Origin: Dehalococcoidales bacterium
GTDB lineage: Bacteria; Chloroflexota; Dehalococcoidia; Dehalococcoidales; UBA1222
Reading direction: 5' to 3'
Assembly: GCA_016286345.1 (NCBI GenBank)
Contig: JAEESL010000004.1
Location: forward strand, 1 to 57,856
DNA: 57,856 nucleotides
Shown: positions 7,065-14,936 of the stretch, one piece after another
Layout: every line of letters begins with the position of its first letter
Numbering within the stretch: the first letter of the stretch is position 1
Made by a program: the position numbers and the translations under genes
Notes under the pieces: model-generated
What the model was told of the DNA's origin: nothing
The model's input: the letters and a program-made list of their open reading frames with translations, nothing else
Database searches by the model: none

Positions 7065-8072
7065 TTAGATGTTTGTAATATCGTTAATATCGTGGCAGGC
7101 GAAGCACATATCGTTGTTGTATGCCTTGTGATTGTCAGGCATTGCATTTGCAGCTGATCCATCGTGACAAGTTGCACAGATTGCAGGATCAGTGAAGGTT
7201 GAGTGATCAGGAACTGTCTGAGGATTTTCGATATCGTTTACATCGTGACAATTGAAACACTGATCAACAGAGTAGCCTGCATGATTCTCAGGGAGTGCAT
7301 TTGCAGCTTTGCCGTTGTGGCAGGTTGCACAGGTTGAAGGATCAGTGAATGCAGTGTGATCAGGCAGTGTCTTAGGATTCTCGATATCTTTAATATCATG
7401 GCAGGCGAAGCACATATCAGTTGCGAAAGCTGAGTGATCAGGGGTAGTGGGGAGAGCGCCTGCGGCTGAGCCGTCATGACATGTTGCACAGATTGCGGGA
7501 TTAGTGAATCCGGAGTGATCAGGAGTGGATTTAGGATTCTTGATGTCGTTCATATCATGGCAGTTGAAACACTTTGATTTGTCATATCCGGCATGATCTG
7601 CAGGAAGGGCATGAGCATAGCTGCCGTTGTGACATACTTCACAGTTGGCTGCTGAAGTGAATTTTGAATGATCAGGTGTAACTGCACTGTTAGGAAGTTT
7701 TTTGATGTCCTTGGTGTCATGACAAATCAGACACTGAGCTGCAGTGTACTTGCTGTGATCTGCAGGAAGTGCTGATGCTTGTTTTCCATCATGGCAGTAA
7801 GCACAGCCGTCACCAGTGGTCATCTGGGTGTGATCATACATACCGGAAGGATTATCAATTGTATGACACTGTCCGCAGTCCTGGTTGGTATACTGTGAGT
7901 GATCAAGACCGCTCATAGCGGTAGCACCGGCATGACATGCATTGCAGTCTCTGAAGAGCCATTCAGGGCTGTGAGGACCACCGTTCATCGATTTGTTGCC
8001 ACAAGCAGTGGCGCCCAAAGCCAATGCTGCGATAAGGAGTAAACCGAAAATTACTTTTTTGTTAGTTTTCAT
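7065..8072 (-). CDS. Dodecaheme c-type cytochrome lipoprotein
   Basis: The 335-residue protein has a lipoprotein signal (GATAC, Cys24) and twelve CXXCH heme sites by direct count. They alternate in a unit of roughly 50 residues with two hemes: CATCH followed by ALP.(D/N)H, then CF(N/A)CHD followed by PDH. A conserved DH or NH before each site could give the second axial histidine. The last three units are nearly identical, which points to recent internal duplication. It lies 12 bases after the cytochrome b gene in one operon. The pair resembles quinol-oxidising modules in which a b-type cytochrome passes electrons to an outer multiheme wire. The terminal acceptor is not encoded here. Confidence 0.93.
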   Translation of the reverse strand: MKTNKKVIFGLLLIAALALGATACGNKSMNGGPHSPEWLFRDCNACHAGATAMSGLDHSQYTNQDCGQCHTIDNPSGMYDHTQMTTGDGCAYCHDGKQASALPADHSKYTAAQCLICHDTKDIKKLPNSAVTPDHSKFTSAANCEVCHNGSYAHALPADHAGYDKSKCFNCHDMNDIKNPKSTPDHSGFTNPAICATCHDGSAAGALPTTPDHSAFATDMCFACHDIKDIENPKTLPDHTAFTDPSTCATCHNGKAANALPENHAGYSVDQCFNCHDVNDIENPQTVPDHSTFTDPAICATCHDGSAANAMPDNHKAYNNDMCFACHDINDITNI

Positions 8073-8084
8073 ATTTGTATCTCC

Positions 8085-8951
8085 TTATCTTCCTCTCAAT
8101 TTGTCATACCAAACCAAGAAGTGATGTTTGGTATCTTCCAGGGTCATATCAAATGTCCACCAGGACCAGAATGAAGCCCAGTGACCAAGAATTACGACGA
8201 TCATTACGTGAACACAGGTGTAGAAGATAATGAAAATACCGAAATAGTCATGGAGAATGGTAGCAATACCATCAATGATAGCCGGCATGCTAATGAGATG
8301 TGCACCAAACTTGACTGCACCGGATAAGAAACAAACAACACCGATTAAGAAGTAAGGTACAGCTGCAGCTTTCTGGCTGGCCATGTATTTGTCGGGTTCT
8401 TCCCAGTAATTTCTGTAAGTATATTTGCCGATGAAACCTTTGATAACTTCGTGCCATTTAGGAACGAGATACCAGATGTTCCAGTTTGCAATGTAGTCGC
8501 ATACGAATAACGCACCGCCAAAACAAATCAGACATACTGCAAAGTAATGGAAGTTAAGAGGTGCGACTGTTGCTCCTGCAGTTCGGGCAAACGGACCAAT
8601 CATACCGAAGCCGAGTGAAAGGCCGAGTATTGCACCGGATACTGCTGCAGCGAAGATGCCGAATGCAGTGTACCAGTGTTCAATAAATGAACCTATGCCA
8701 TGTCGAATCACTACGCCTTTCTCAATTCTTGACTGTTTCTTTAATCTGCCTCGCATGAAGCCCAGAATACATCCAAGAACGAATATGCCGATTAAGACAT
8801 ACTGTCCAATCTTGTTGTCCCAAAGAGAAACATCTTTGAGAACGGTGTAGGATGCAACAATGCCACCTGCCAGGGCAGCCAAAAGAACAATCGTCAGGAT
8901 AATAGCCTGTGGTTTAAAACGTGATGCATAACGTTTAAGTGTTTTGATCAT
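8085..8951 (-). CDS. Membrane cytochrome b, formate-dehydrogenase-gamma-like
   Basis: This 288-residue protein has about six hydrophobic helices, with histidines inside or at the ends of several: IEHWYTAFG, NFHYFAV, KFGAHL, TCVHVMIV. That is the pattern of di-heme cytochrome b subunits in the FdnI/b561 superfamily. A basic loop between helices 2 and 3 (RGRLKKQSRIEKG) should face the cytoplasm. It is the first gene of an operon with the 12-heme cytochrome, so the likely task is moving electrons between the quinone pool and that cytochrome. No dehydrogenase catalytic subunit accompanies it, so a formate link is not supported. The superfamily call is firmer than any subfamily name. Confidence 0.8.
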   Translation of the reverse strand: MIKTLKRYASRFKPQAIILTIVLLAALAGGIVASYTVLKDVSLWDNKIGQYVLIGIFVLGCILGFMRGRLKKQSRIEKGVVIRHGIGSFIEHWYTAFGIFAAAVSGAILGLSLGFGMIGPFARTAGATVAPLNFHYFAVCLICFGGALFVCDYIANWNIWYLVPKWHEVIKGFIGKYTYRNYWEEPDKYMASQKAAAVPYFLIGVVCFLSGAVKFGAHLISMPAIIDGIATILHDYFGIFIIFYTCVHVMIVVILGHWASFWSWWTFDMTLEDTKHHFLVWYDKLRGR

Positions 8952-9001
8952 AAACCATCAATCTCCTTCGATTATTTTTTTGCCTGTTGTAAACCAAAAT
9001 C

Positions 9002-9027
9002 AATCGTGCAGAAATATTTGCACAATT
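9002..9027. promoter_or_regulatory. Inverted repeat, possible operator of the cytochrome b/c operon
   Basis: AATCGTGCA and TGCACAATT are arms of an interrupted palindrome with an 8-base spacer (one mismatched position per arm). It sits between the -10 box at 9038-9043 and the cytochrome b start, where a repressor could block transcription. The arms do not match the FNR or CRP consensus closely. Confidence 0.55.
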
Positions 9028-9037
9028 TTGAACAATG

Positions 9038-9064
9038 ATATTATGAAAATCACCCCAATGTCAA
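9038..9064 (-). promoter_or_regulatory. Promoter of the cytochrome b/c operon
   Basis: TTGACA (9059-9064) and TAATAT (9038-9043) on the minus strand are 15 bases apart, a little short. The rest of the 250-base space between the divergent genes is AT-rich with T tracts and no ORF. Confidence 0.5.
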
Positions 9065-9192
9065 TATTTTTAACATAGTTTTAGGCACAAAAATGCTTTT
9101 ATTTTTTTGATAACATTTATGACATTTTTTTCAGTAAATTTCATTTTTTTATAGATTTTTTTTGGACGGTTTATTGAACAGATTATTGAAGT

Positions 9193-9198
9193 TATAAT
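9193..9198 (+). promoter_or_regulatory. -10 box abutting the nucleotidyltransferase start
   Basis: TATAAT ends 8 bases before the ATG at 9207 and no Shine-Dalgarno is visible. Transcription starting the usual 6-8 bases after the box would give a leaderless or nearly leaderless message. Confidence 0.5.
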
Positions 9199-9206
9199 AA
9201 TAATTG

Positions 9207-9830
9207 ATGTTATTACCTAATGATGTAAAAATACCGGCTATTCTCATGGCTGCCGGAATGAGTACCAGAATGGGAAGAAACAAACTGCTTCTTCCTTTTA
9301 ATGGACATACAGTTATTGCTGAGACTTGCGATAGGCTTCTGGCATCTCATGTAAGTGAAGTCATTGTCGTTCTGGGCAATGATCACGATAAGGTACTGAA
9401 CCAGGTCGCAGATAAAGGTGTCCAAATGGTCCTTAATCCTAATTTTGCGCGGGGTATGATGACTTCGCTGCAGACCGGTATCAGTTATCTTCCTGAGAAT
9501 ACCAGGTTCTTTATGGTTGCTTTGGGAGATCAGCCTCTTGTTTCTGTTGGAACTTATAATGCACTCATTGGTGCTACTGCCTATACCAGCAGGAAGATAT
9601 TTGTCCCTGTGTATGGAAGACAGCGTGGTAATCCTATTATTCTGTCTGCTGATTATATCCAGGAAATAATGGGTATGGATGGCGATATCGGAGGCCGTGA
9701 GATCCTGAGACGGTATCCCGGAGATATACAGGAAGTTGCAACCACTAATGAAGGTGTAATCATTAATATGAATACACCTGAAGAATATGCCCGCCGAAAA
9801 GCCGAATTTGATAAAAAGATGGGTTTATGA
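9207..9830 (+). CDS. MobA/MocA-like nucleotidyltransferase
   Basis: This protein of about 207 residues has the nucleotide-binding signature AAGMSTRMGRNKLLLP at its N terminus, then GDQPL around residue 112 with the metal-binding aspartate. These mark the family of molybdenum cofactor cytidylyl- or guanylyltransferases (MocA, MobA) and relatives such as YgfJ. Such enzymes add a nucleotide to molybdopterin for anaerobic oxidoreductases, which suits a respiring anaerobe. Substrate within the family is not decidable here. A TTG at 9204 directly precedes the ATG at 9207; I chose the ATG. The gene overlaps rlmN by four bases. Confidence 0.85.
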   Translation: MLLPNDVKIPAILMAAGMSTRMGRNKLLLPFNGHTVIAETCDRLLASHVSEVIVVLGNDHDKVLNQVADKGVQMVLNPNFARGMMTSLQTGISYLPENTRFFMVALGDQPLVSVGTYNALIGATAYTSRKIFVPVYGRQRGNPIILSADYIQEIMGMDGDIGGREILRRYPGDIQEVATTNEGVIINMNTPEEYARRKAEFDKKMGL

Positions 9831-10858
9831 CGAATATTTCTGATTATAGTCCGGAACAGCTAACCGAATATTTCAAATCAAAGAAAATACCTTCATTCAG
9901 AACCAAACAGCTTTTGGAATGGGTCTACAGAAAACCCGTGTTCAAGTTTGATGAAATGACTGATCTTCCCAAGACTCTTCGTGACGATCTGGCTGCGGAT
10001 TTCAGTCTTTATTCGGTCAGGGAACTTATCAGAAAAGTCAGTATTGACGGAACCAATAAAGCATTATTTGAACTGGGTGACGGGGAATCGGTTGAGACTG
10101 CCTTGATCCCGTCAGGTGATGGTTTCAACTATACGATATGTGTTTCATGTCAGGTGGGCTGCCCTATGGGCTGTGCATTCTGCTCAACCGGACATCAGGG
10201 CTTTCAGCGTAATCTCAGTGTCAGCGAAATTGTTGACCAGGTAAGATACTTTAATGCGTTGCTTGGATCCAATGGAAGAATAAGCAACGTTGTGTTCATG
10301 GGAATGGGAGAACCTTTTTCAAACTATGACAATGTCATACGTGCGGCAAATATTATGAACGCTGACTGGGGAATCAATATCGCTGCAAGATCCATAACTA
10401 TATCTACTGTGGGTGTAATCAGCGGAATACGAAACTTCATGAGGGAAGGACATCAGTTCGGTTTGGCAGTATCGCTTCATGCCCCCAGTGATCAGATCAG
10501 AAACCGTTTGCTTCCTTATAATAAATCAACGGGTGTGGACAAACTGCTCAAAGCCTGCCGTGATTATGTGAGCATCACAAACAGAAGGATCACTTTTGAA
10601 TACTGTCTGTTCAAAGGAATTAATGATACCCGTGAAGTGGCGGATGAACTAATAGATAAGCTTAAAGGACTTAACTGTCACGTCAATCTTATAGCCCCGA
10701 ATGCTACATTTGATCATGGCCTTCAGCCATCTGAATCTGTGCTTGACTTTGAAAACTATCTGAAGGATAACCATATCAATGTGACGCTGCGCAAAAGCAT
10801 GGGCAGTGATATCGATGCTGCATGCGGTCAGCTCAAGAGCAACAGCTACAGAACGTAG
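9827..10858 (+). CDS. rlmN: RlmN, 23S rRNA/tRNA C2-adenosine methyltransferase
   Basis: The 343-residue radical-SAM enzyme binds its [4Fe-4S] cluster through CPMGCAFC (Cys112, Cys116, Cys119). The methyl-transfer cysteine is Cys333 in AACGQL near the C terminus. RlmN methylates A2503 of 23S rRNA and A37 of some tRNAs. The N-terminal helical RNA-binding domain (about 1-95) is present and length is normal. ATGA overlap with the preceding nucleotidyltransferase indicates one operon. The last 13 bases overlap, tail to tail, the presenilin-like fragment on the other strand. Confidence 0.96.
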   Translation: MTNISDYSPEQLTEYFKSKKIPSFRTKQLLEWVYRKPVFKFDEMTDLPKTLRDDLAADFSLYSVRELIRKVSIDGTNKALFELGDGESVETALIPSGDGFNYTICVSCQVGCPMGCAFCSTGHQGFQRNLSVSEIVDQVRYFNALLGSNGRISNVVFMGMGEPFSNYDNVIRAANIMNADWGINIAARSITISTVGVISGIRNFMREGHQFGLAVSLHAPSDQIRNRLLPYNKSTGVDKLLKACRDYVSITNRRITFEYCLFKGINDTREVADELIDKLKGLNCHVNLIAPNATFDHGLQPSESVLDFENYLKDNHINVTLRKSMGSDIDAACGQLKSNSYRT

Positions 10859-11217
10859 GTTACAAACAGAAACGCAATGAATGTTGTGGCAGCCAGCGGC
10901 GGCAGTGCCGGCATAGGCTTTCCATGAAGGATCTTTTCCTGGATGAAATAGACCAGAACAAGTCCGACAACAGAAGATAATCCGATAATAACTGATGCAA
11001 TAAGCTGGTGTCTGAAATAACAGGCTGCACTGAGGATGAGAGGAAATGCGATATCTCCGCCTCCAAGTATCGAATAATCTTTATCTTCCGGTTTCTGTTC
11101 TGCAATGACTTTGATATTGGGAGTATTGAGATTATCTTTTAATTCATCCGGTGTTGCAGGAAGAACGAAAGCAGGCAGACTGTTCACGTTGGACATTTTA
11201 TCGACCATCCAGAGCAT
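10846..11217 (-). CDS. C-terminal half of presenilin-type aspartyl protease
   Basis: These 123 residues carry the second catalytic motif of the presenilin/signal peptide peptidase family, GGGD (Asp55), at the start of a membrane helix. They also carry the PAL motif (Pro103-Leu105) in the last helix, with three helices in all. The reading frame is continuous with the upstream ORF except for one TAG codon at 11239-11241. Seven sense codons lie between that stop and this ATG. AAAAAAGGA sits just before the ATG and could restart ribosomes here or at the ATG at 11208. It is therefore either the 3-prime part of a broken gene or a separately translated subunit. Confidence 0.7.
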   Translation of the reverse strand: MLWMVDKMSNVNSLPAFVLPATPDELKDNLNTPNIKVIAEQKPEDKDYSILGGGDIAFPLILSAACYFRHQLIASVIIGLSSVVGLVLVYFIQEKILHGKPMPALPPLAATTFIAFLFVTYVL

Positions 11218-11238
11218 AAGTCCTTTTTTGACAGCGAT

Positions 11239-11802
11239 CTAGTCATAAACTGCCATAAGAATGAGCAGGATCATTGCTGTCCACGGACTGATGAATCTGC
11301 CGAAAATACTTGCAATGCTTACCATTGATGTGATCATGAGAGTATCATGAAGCCAAATCTTGGGTCTGATGAACCAGCATACTGCAAGGACAACTGCCAA
11401 TCCTATGGCCACCCAGATATTTATCCATATTCCGAGAAGAACTATTACGCCCCATGCAAACAGTATCGTAAACAAACATTTGAACACTACAGACAGGGCT
11501 TTAAGCGGAATGACTGCAAATACTATCGCAATAATAGCTATTACCACAGCAAAATAGATAACTATCACACCTATCGAAGAAGTCGGATCCGGTGCAGGTT
11601 CGATTATTTCTCCGGTATCAGGATCTGTAACCGGAGTCGGCCAGATAACGATATCTGTGTCAGGCTGTGTCGGAACATAAATCTGGTGATCGTCCAGAAA
11701 CGGCTGCTGGTGCCAGACCGACACAATCGTAAGCGCCTGGGCAATGATCAGAATTATTATGCTCCAGTACAGGGGCTTGATAAACCATTTTTTCTTAGTC
11801 AT
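11239..11802 (-). CDS. N-terminal half of presenilin-type aspartyl protease
   Basis: The 187-residue ORF has six predicted membrane helices. A hydrophilic loop of about 35 residues rich in Pro, Asp and Thr lies between helices 1 and 2. It ends in MAVYD, the YD motif holding the first catalytic aspartate of presenilin-type intramembrane proteases, and the next codon is TAG. After the stop the same frame reads IAVKKGL, as in intact relatives, which continue the helix past YD. The gene therefore looks like a roughly 318-codon protease with one amber codon. Other TAG codons here end normal genes, so TAG is a true stop in this genome. Confidence 0.75.
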   Translation of the reverse strand: MTKKKWFIKPLYWSIIILIIAQALTIVSVWHQQPFLDDHQIYVPTQPDTDIVIWPTPVTDPDTGEIIEPAPDPTSSIGVIVIYFAVVIAIIAIVFAVIPLKALSVVFKCLFTILFAWGVIVLLGIWINIWVAIGLAVVLAVCWFIRPKIWLHDTLMITSMVSIASIFGRFISPWTAMILLILMAVYD

Positions 11803-11894
11803 TTCAAAAATGATAATAGCTTTATTGATTTGAACTGTTCAACTCTGACTGTATTCTGCTATGATTAACCTATAGATGTGAAAGGGAAAATGCC

Positions 11895-12401
11895 ATGAAG
11901 TATTGTTTGAATTGTGGACAAGAGAACCATACTGACGGGTTATATTGTGAAAATTGCGGCGGTACAGCAGTTACTTCTACCGTTGATCAAGTTAACACTT
12001 TTGACGAAGCAGTTCCCGAAGATGAAAAGGAAGATGTCATTGTTTTTGACGATGACAAAGAAGCAACAGCTGTTTCCTACAGTCCTGTTCCTGAAACACC
12101 GGTTGCTGAAACCCAATACGCTGCTGCTCCTGCAGAACCTGTATCAGGAAAGGTATTTGTACCTGCTGAAGATAAGCATTCACCTTGGTTTGGATTATTG
12201 TCTTTCTTCTATCCGATAGTGGGTTTCGCACTTTATTTTTCATATAAAAAGAATTACCCGATCAAAGCAGGACGAATATGTCTCTGGGCCTGGGTCGGGC
12301 TTGCTGCCAGAGTTATTTTCAATCTGTTGACAGATGCTTTTTTAATTGCAATGATTCTTTTTGCGATTAACTGGGGGTATGAGTTTATTAATGTATTCTA
12401 A
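11895..12401 (+). CDS. Zinc-ribbon membrane protein
   Basis: This 168-residue protein opens with a zinc ribbon, CLNCG then CENCG (about residues 4-22). An acidic, Pro/Val/Ala-rich linker follows (about 35-95), then one or two C-terminal hydrophobic segments (about 99-165), with a basic KKNYPIK turn between. Such proteins are common in Gram-positive genomes and have no established job. A good AAAGGGAA ribosome-binding site precedes the ATG. It is a single-gene unit, convergent with the HAD gene, ending at a terminator embedded in that gene. A larger protein near 52 kb starts with the same kind of ribbon. Confidence 0.8.
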   Translation: MKYCLNCGQENHTDGLYCENCGGTAVTSTVDQVNTFDEAVPEDEKEDVIVFDDDKEATAVSYSPVPETPVAETQYAAAPAEPVSGKVFVPAEDKHSPWFGLLSFFYPIVGFALYFSYKKNYPIKAGRICLWAWVGLAARVIFNLLTDAFLIAMILFAINWGYEFINVF

Positions 12402-12403
12402 AA

Positions 12404-13045
12404 TCAGCAGATACTGTTGATGTATTCTGTGACGGTTTCCAAACCTGCCATTTTCGTGTATGGCAGGTTATTTTTTATATAGACCTGTTCAAGATCATCG
12501 CATGCGAATACCTTGTCGCACATTCTGGATGCGTTGAAATCGCTTGTGCCGTCTCCAAGGTATATGATCTTATATCCCTGCTCTTTGAATCTCTGTGTAT
12601 AAGAATCTTTGAACCCGTTAAGAACTCTTTCACCGTCAGGGTTTTCATACCAGCTTTTCATTCCTGAAGGATCATAGAGCGCTTTTGCTGCCGCATATTC
12701 GATTTCACCTATTCCAAGTTTTTCGATAAATGCATCAATATACGTTACGATTCCGTTGCTTACTATGTGGAATCGTATTCCTTTTCTACGGCATGTCTCT
12801 ATCAGTTCTTTGCATCCCGGTTTAATGACCATTTGCTCATATGAATAATTTCTGAATTCCTGCTCAGATGCCGTTACATAGCCGAAGGCCTTGGAGTTGA
12901 ATTCATCAAGTCCGAGTTTTCCGTTGCAGTAATCATCGTACAGATATCTCCATTTTTTGTCGGTGAAGTAATCTAACGTGATTAGTGCCATATCTCCTTC
13001 GGTGAGAGTACCGTCAAAGTCGCTTTGTATCATCAGCTTACACAT
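12404..13045 (-). CDS. HAD-superfamily phosphatase (MtnX/SerB-like)
   Basis: The 213-residue protein has all four HAD motifs: DFDGTLT near the N terminus with the nucleophile Asp9, VSNG for motif II, a lysine region, and GDGTSD for motif IV. A helical cap lies between motifs I and II. The layout resembles the MtnX/phosphoserine-phosphatase branch, which dephosphorylates small metabolites such as the methionine-salvage enediol phosphate. No other methionine-salvage gene is nearby, so the substrate is open. It follows the membrane protein gene by five bases on the same strand. Confidence 0.8.
   Translation of the reverse strand: MCKLMIQSDFDGTLTEGDMALITLDYFTDKKWRYLYDDYCNGKLGLDEFNSKAFGYVTASEQEFRNYSYEQMVIKPGCKELIETCRRKGIRFHIVSNGIVTYIDAFIEKLGIGEIEYAAAKALYDPSGMKSWYENPDGERVLNGFKDSYTQRFKEQGYKIIYLGDGTSDFNASRMCDKVFACDDLEQVYIKNNLPYTKMAGLETVTEYINSIC
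12442..12478 (+). terminator. Terminator embedded in the HAD gene
   Basis: AACCTGCCAT / ATGGCAGGTT with an 8-base loop, followed by ATTTTTTAT, lies 40 bases after the + strand zinc-ribbon gene. It is inside the 3-prime coding part of the convergent HAD gene. Confidence 0.75.
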
Positions 13046-13050
13046 ACCTG

Positions 13051-13677
13051 TTATTTTTTCCTTTCAGAAATAAAGCCTGCGATTGCATCCAGAATTCCGC
13101 TCCACGGAAATGTGATCATAACACATCCGACACAAATCATATGGATCATAAGTATGTATTTCATTGATGAAACTTCAATTGCCTCAGGAAATCCCGGTGA
13201 CAGGTGAATGACGTGCGAGATCATTTCTCTGTATATCTCCAGGGAATAGGGCTGACTGAACTGAAGTATTGTGCCAAGAGTTATTGTTACAAATGCAAGG
13301 ATAAAGAAAGCTGTCAGTCTTTTGCTTTTCTTTTGAGTGACTGACAGGTATAGAAACAATCCGATTAATACCATCAAAAATATGCCGAGTATGCATCCGA
13401 AGATATGACCTGCTGAATTCATTGTCTCGTAGGAGATGATTTTGAGTGTAAAAGGAATATCACCGAGCATACGGGAGTGTCCGAATATCAGAACTACGGT
13501 TCCGAGCATTGCGGCAATCAGCAGAATATAGCGGGTCGTTTTTTCCAGATCCAGCTTGTAGTCAAGTGCGAAGGAAGGGGATTTCTCTTCTTGACATAAT
13601 CTCACAACGTTGTAGATAAGCCCGAAAACAAAACCGATTATTCCTGCATACAAAAGAATGCTGATAAATCTAAACAA
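13051..13677 (-). CDS. Membrane protein, possibly NarI-like
   Basis: This 208-residue protein has five or six hydrophobic helices, at about residues 5-25, 48-68, 85-108, 120-142 and 170-195. Histidines in FGHSRM, SAGHIFG and MIHM and the closing FPWSGIL segment faintly recall the gamma subunit of respiratory nitrate reductases, but the match is too weak to claim heme binding. The start codon is TTG, with AAAGG eight bases upstream, and TATAAT lies about 30 bases further. It is first in a two-gene unit with the HAD phosphatase. Confidence 0.55.
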   Translation of the reverse strand: MFRFISILLYAGIIGFVFGLIYNVVRLCQEEKSPSFALDYKLDLEKTTRYILLIAAMLGTVVLIFGHSRMLGDIPFTLKIISYETMNSAGHIFGCILGIFLMVLIGLFLYLSVTQKKSKRLTAFFILAFVTITLGTILQFSQPYSLEIYREMISHVIHLSPGFPEAIEVSSMKYILMIHMICVGCVMITFPWSGILDAIAGFISERKK

Positions 13678-13810
13678 TTATCTTACCTTTCTTACCTTTT
13701 ATTATATATTAACACTTGTTTACGACTGACAAATGGATTTTTTATCTGTTCAATGCTATATTTATAAACTTGTTGTGAAACGATTATCAAATTAAATATG
13801 GAACATAAAA

Positions 13811-13839
13811 TTGCTAATCTTCTTTGGTTAGTATATAAT
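13811..13839 (+). promoter_or_regulatory. rpsT promoter
   Basis: TTGCTA and TATAAT are separated by 17 bases, about 30 bases before the rpsT start. GAAGGAG provides the ribosome-binding site. Confidence 0.7.
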
Positions 13840-13871
13840 ATCAACTTGTTCTAAATAGAAGGAGTATTGTT

Positions 13872-14138
13872 TTGGCAAATATTAAAGCATCAATGAAAGA
13901 TATTCGCGTCTCTGCTGCACGAAGAGAACGCAACAAAGCTGCAAAAAGCAACTTACAGTCAACTGTCAGAAAGACCAGAACTGCAATCAATGAAAACAAT
14001 AGTGAAGCTGCAGTTGCTTCATTAAATGCATCGATTTCAAAGCTTGACAAAGCTGTTCAGTCAGGTCTTATTCACAAGAATGCTGCAGCCCGCAAGAAGT
14101 CACGTTTAACCAAGCAAGTAAACGCTCTTTCTAAGTAA
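13872..14138 (+). CDS. rpsT: 30S ribosomal protein S20
   Basis: The 88-residue basic protein matches S20 throughout: MANIKASMKDIR at the start, the RRERNKAAKS and TVRKTRTAI helices and AARKKSRLTKQVN near the end. S20 binds 16S rRNA during early 30S assembly. The start codon is TTG after a strong GAAGGAG site, which is often seen for rpsT. It has its own promoter and terminator, so it is monocistronic. Confidence 0.97.
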   Translation: MANIKASMKDIRVSAARRERNKAAKSNLQSTVRKTRTAINENNSEAAVASLNASISKLDKAVQSGLIHKNAAARKKSRLTKQVNALSK

Positions 14139-14164
14139 TTAAAAGAACAATCGTTTTGATCATA

Positions 14165-14197
14165 AGAGGAACACATCGTGTTCCTCTTTTTTTTTAT
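14165..14197 (+). terminator. rpsT terminator
   Basis: The stem AGAGGAACAC / GTGTTCCTCT, with a three-base loop and a long T run, lies about 26 bases after rpsT. Confidence 0.92.
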
Positions 14198-14507
14198 CCG
14201 TTTGCTTAAATCTATGTGAAAATGGAGTTAGTAATGATATACTTTTTTTCAAAGTTGCAAGTATCAATTTGAACATTAAAATGATTGGCTTTTCAGTATT
14301 GATTAACACCCGGAATAATGTTGTTAATGAATTGCATTTGGTTATAGCAGTATCGGGTGGATGTATGAAAAAGCAACTCGGAGTTCCGTTTAATGTATCC
14401 GATAATGCATGAAACGGAAAATATGACAAGGAGTTGTTCGGTACAGGTTTATCATACGGAATTATGAGTACTTAAATTTCTGTATCGTAACAATGGAAGT
14501 TATGAAA
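14198..14507 (+). other. Region without a firm gene
   Basis: About 300 bases between the rpsT terminator and the signalling cluster. A 43-codon frame runs from ATG 14281 to TGA 14412 on + but has no ribosome-binding site and no recognisable motif. The promoter of the downstream cluster should lie here, but I cannot pick out a convincing -35/-10 pair. Confidence 0.4.
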
Positions 14508-14936
14508 ATGATATACAGATATGTTGTAGATGCAGTTCTTGAAAGTGTCACGGAAATAACAGATAAGGTTGACACGATACTTGATAGCAACGGATGCCCT
14601 TTGAAGGTTAAATCGCAGATCGATGTTGCGATAGATGAGTTGCTGGGCAATATTGTCATGTATGCCTACAGCGGCGAAAAGGGTAAAGCCATCATCACTG
14701 TGGATACTTCAGTCGACAATCAGATCAAGATTGTTTTTGCCGACGCAGGTATTCCGTTTGATCCGACCGCGAAGGAAGACCCCGATATCACACTTGAAGC
14801 TGATGAGCGACAGATCGGCGGTCTTGGTATTTTTATGGTCAAGAAAATGATGGATTCAGTAGTATACGAACGCAAAGATGACAAGAACGTTCTTACTATC
14901 GTTAAAAGTTGGGAGCCGCAGTCTGATGAAAAATGA
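14508..14936 (+). CDS. RsbW/SpoIIAB-like anti-sigma kinase
   Basis: A GHKL-fold ATP-binding protein of about 142 residues. The N box is ELLGNIVMYAY, the G1 box ADAGIPFDP, and the G2 region GGLGIFMVKKMMD, all intact. Proteins of this type bind a sigma factor or other partner and phosphorylate a STAS protein on serine; two STAS domains are encoded downstream. GGAAG stands eight bases before the ATG at 14508, so I prefer it to the ATGs at 14493 and 14502. It overlaps the HD gene by 11 bases. No sigma factor or PP2C phosphatase gene lies beside it, so the real partner is unknown. Confidence 0.88.
   Translation: MIYRYVVDAVLESVTEITDKVDTILDSNGCPLKVKSQIDVAIDELLGNIVMYAYSGEKGKAIITVDTSVDNQIKIVFADAGIPFDPTAKEDPDITLEADERQIGGLGIFMVKKMMDSVVYERKDDKNVLTIVKSWEPQSDEK

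Noticed and set aside
7090-8000. CRISPR-like array in the periodic sequence of the cytochrome gene
   Set aside because: The periodicity is that of CXXCH codons in a continuous reading frame, with imperfect units and no spacers.
11239-11241. TAG in the presenilin-like gene read as pyrrolysine
   Set aside because: TAG ends many normal genes here (rlmN, the HD and STAS genes, the response regulator, the ABC ATPase, the radical SAM enzyme), and no pyrrolysine gene is in the window. A stop is the simpler reading.
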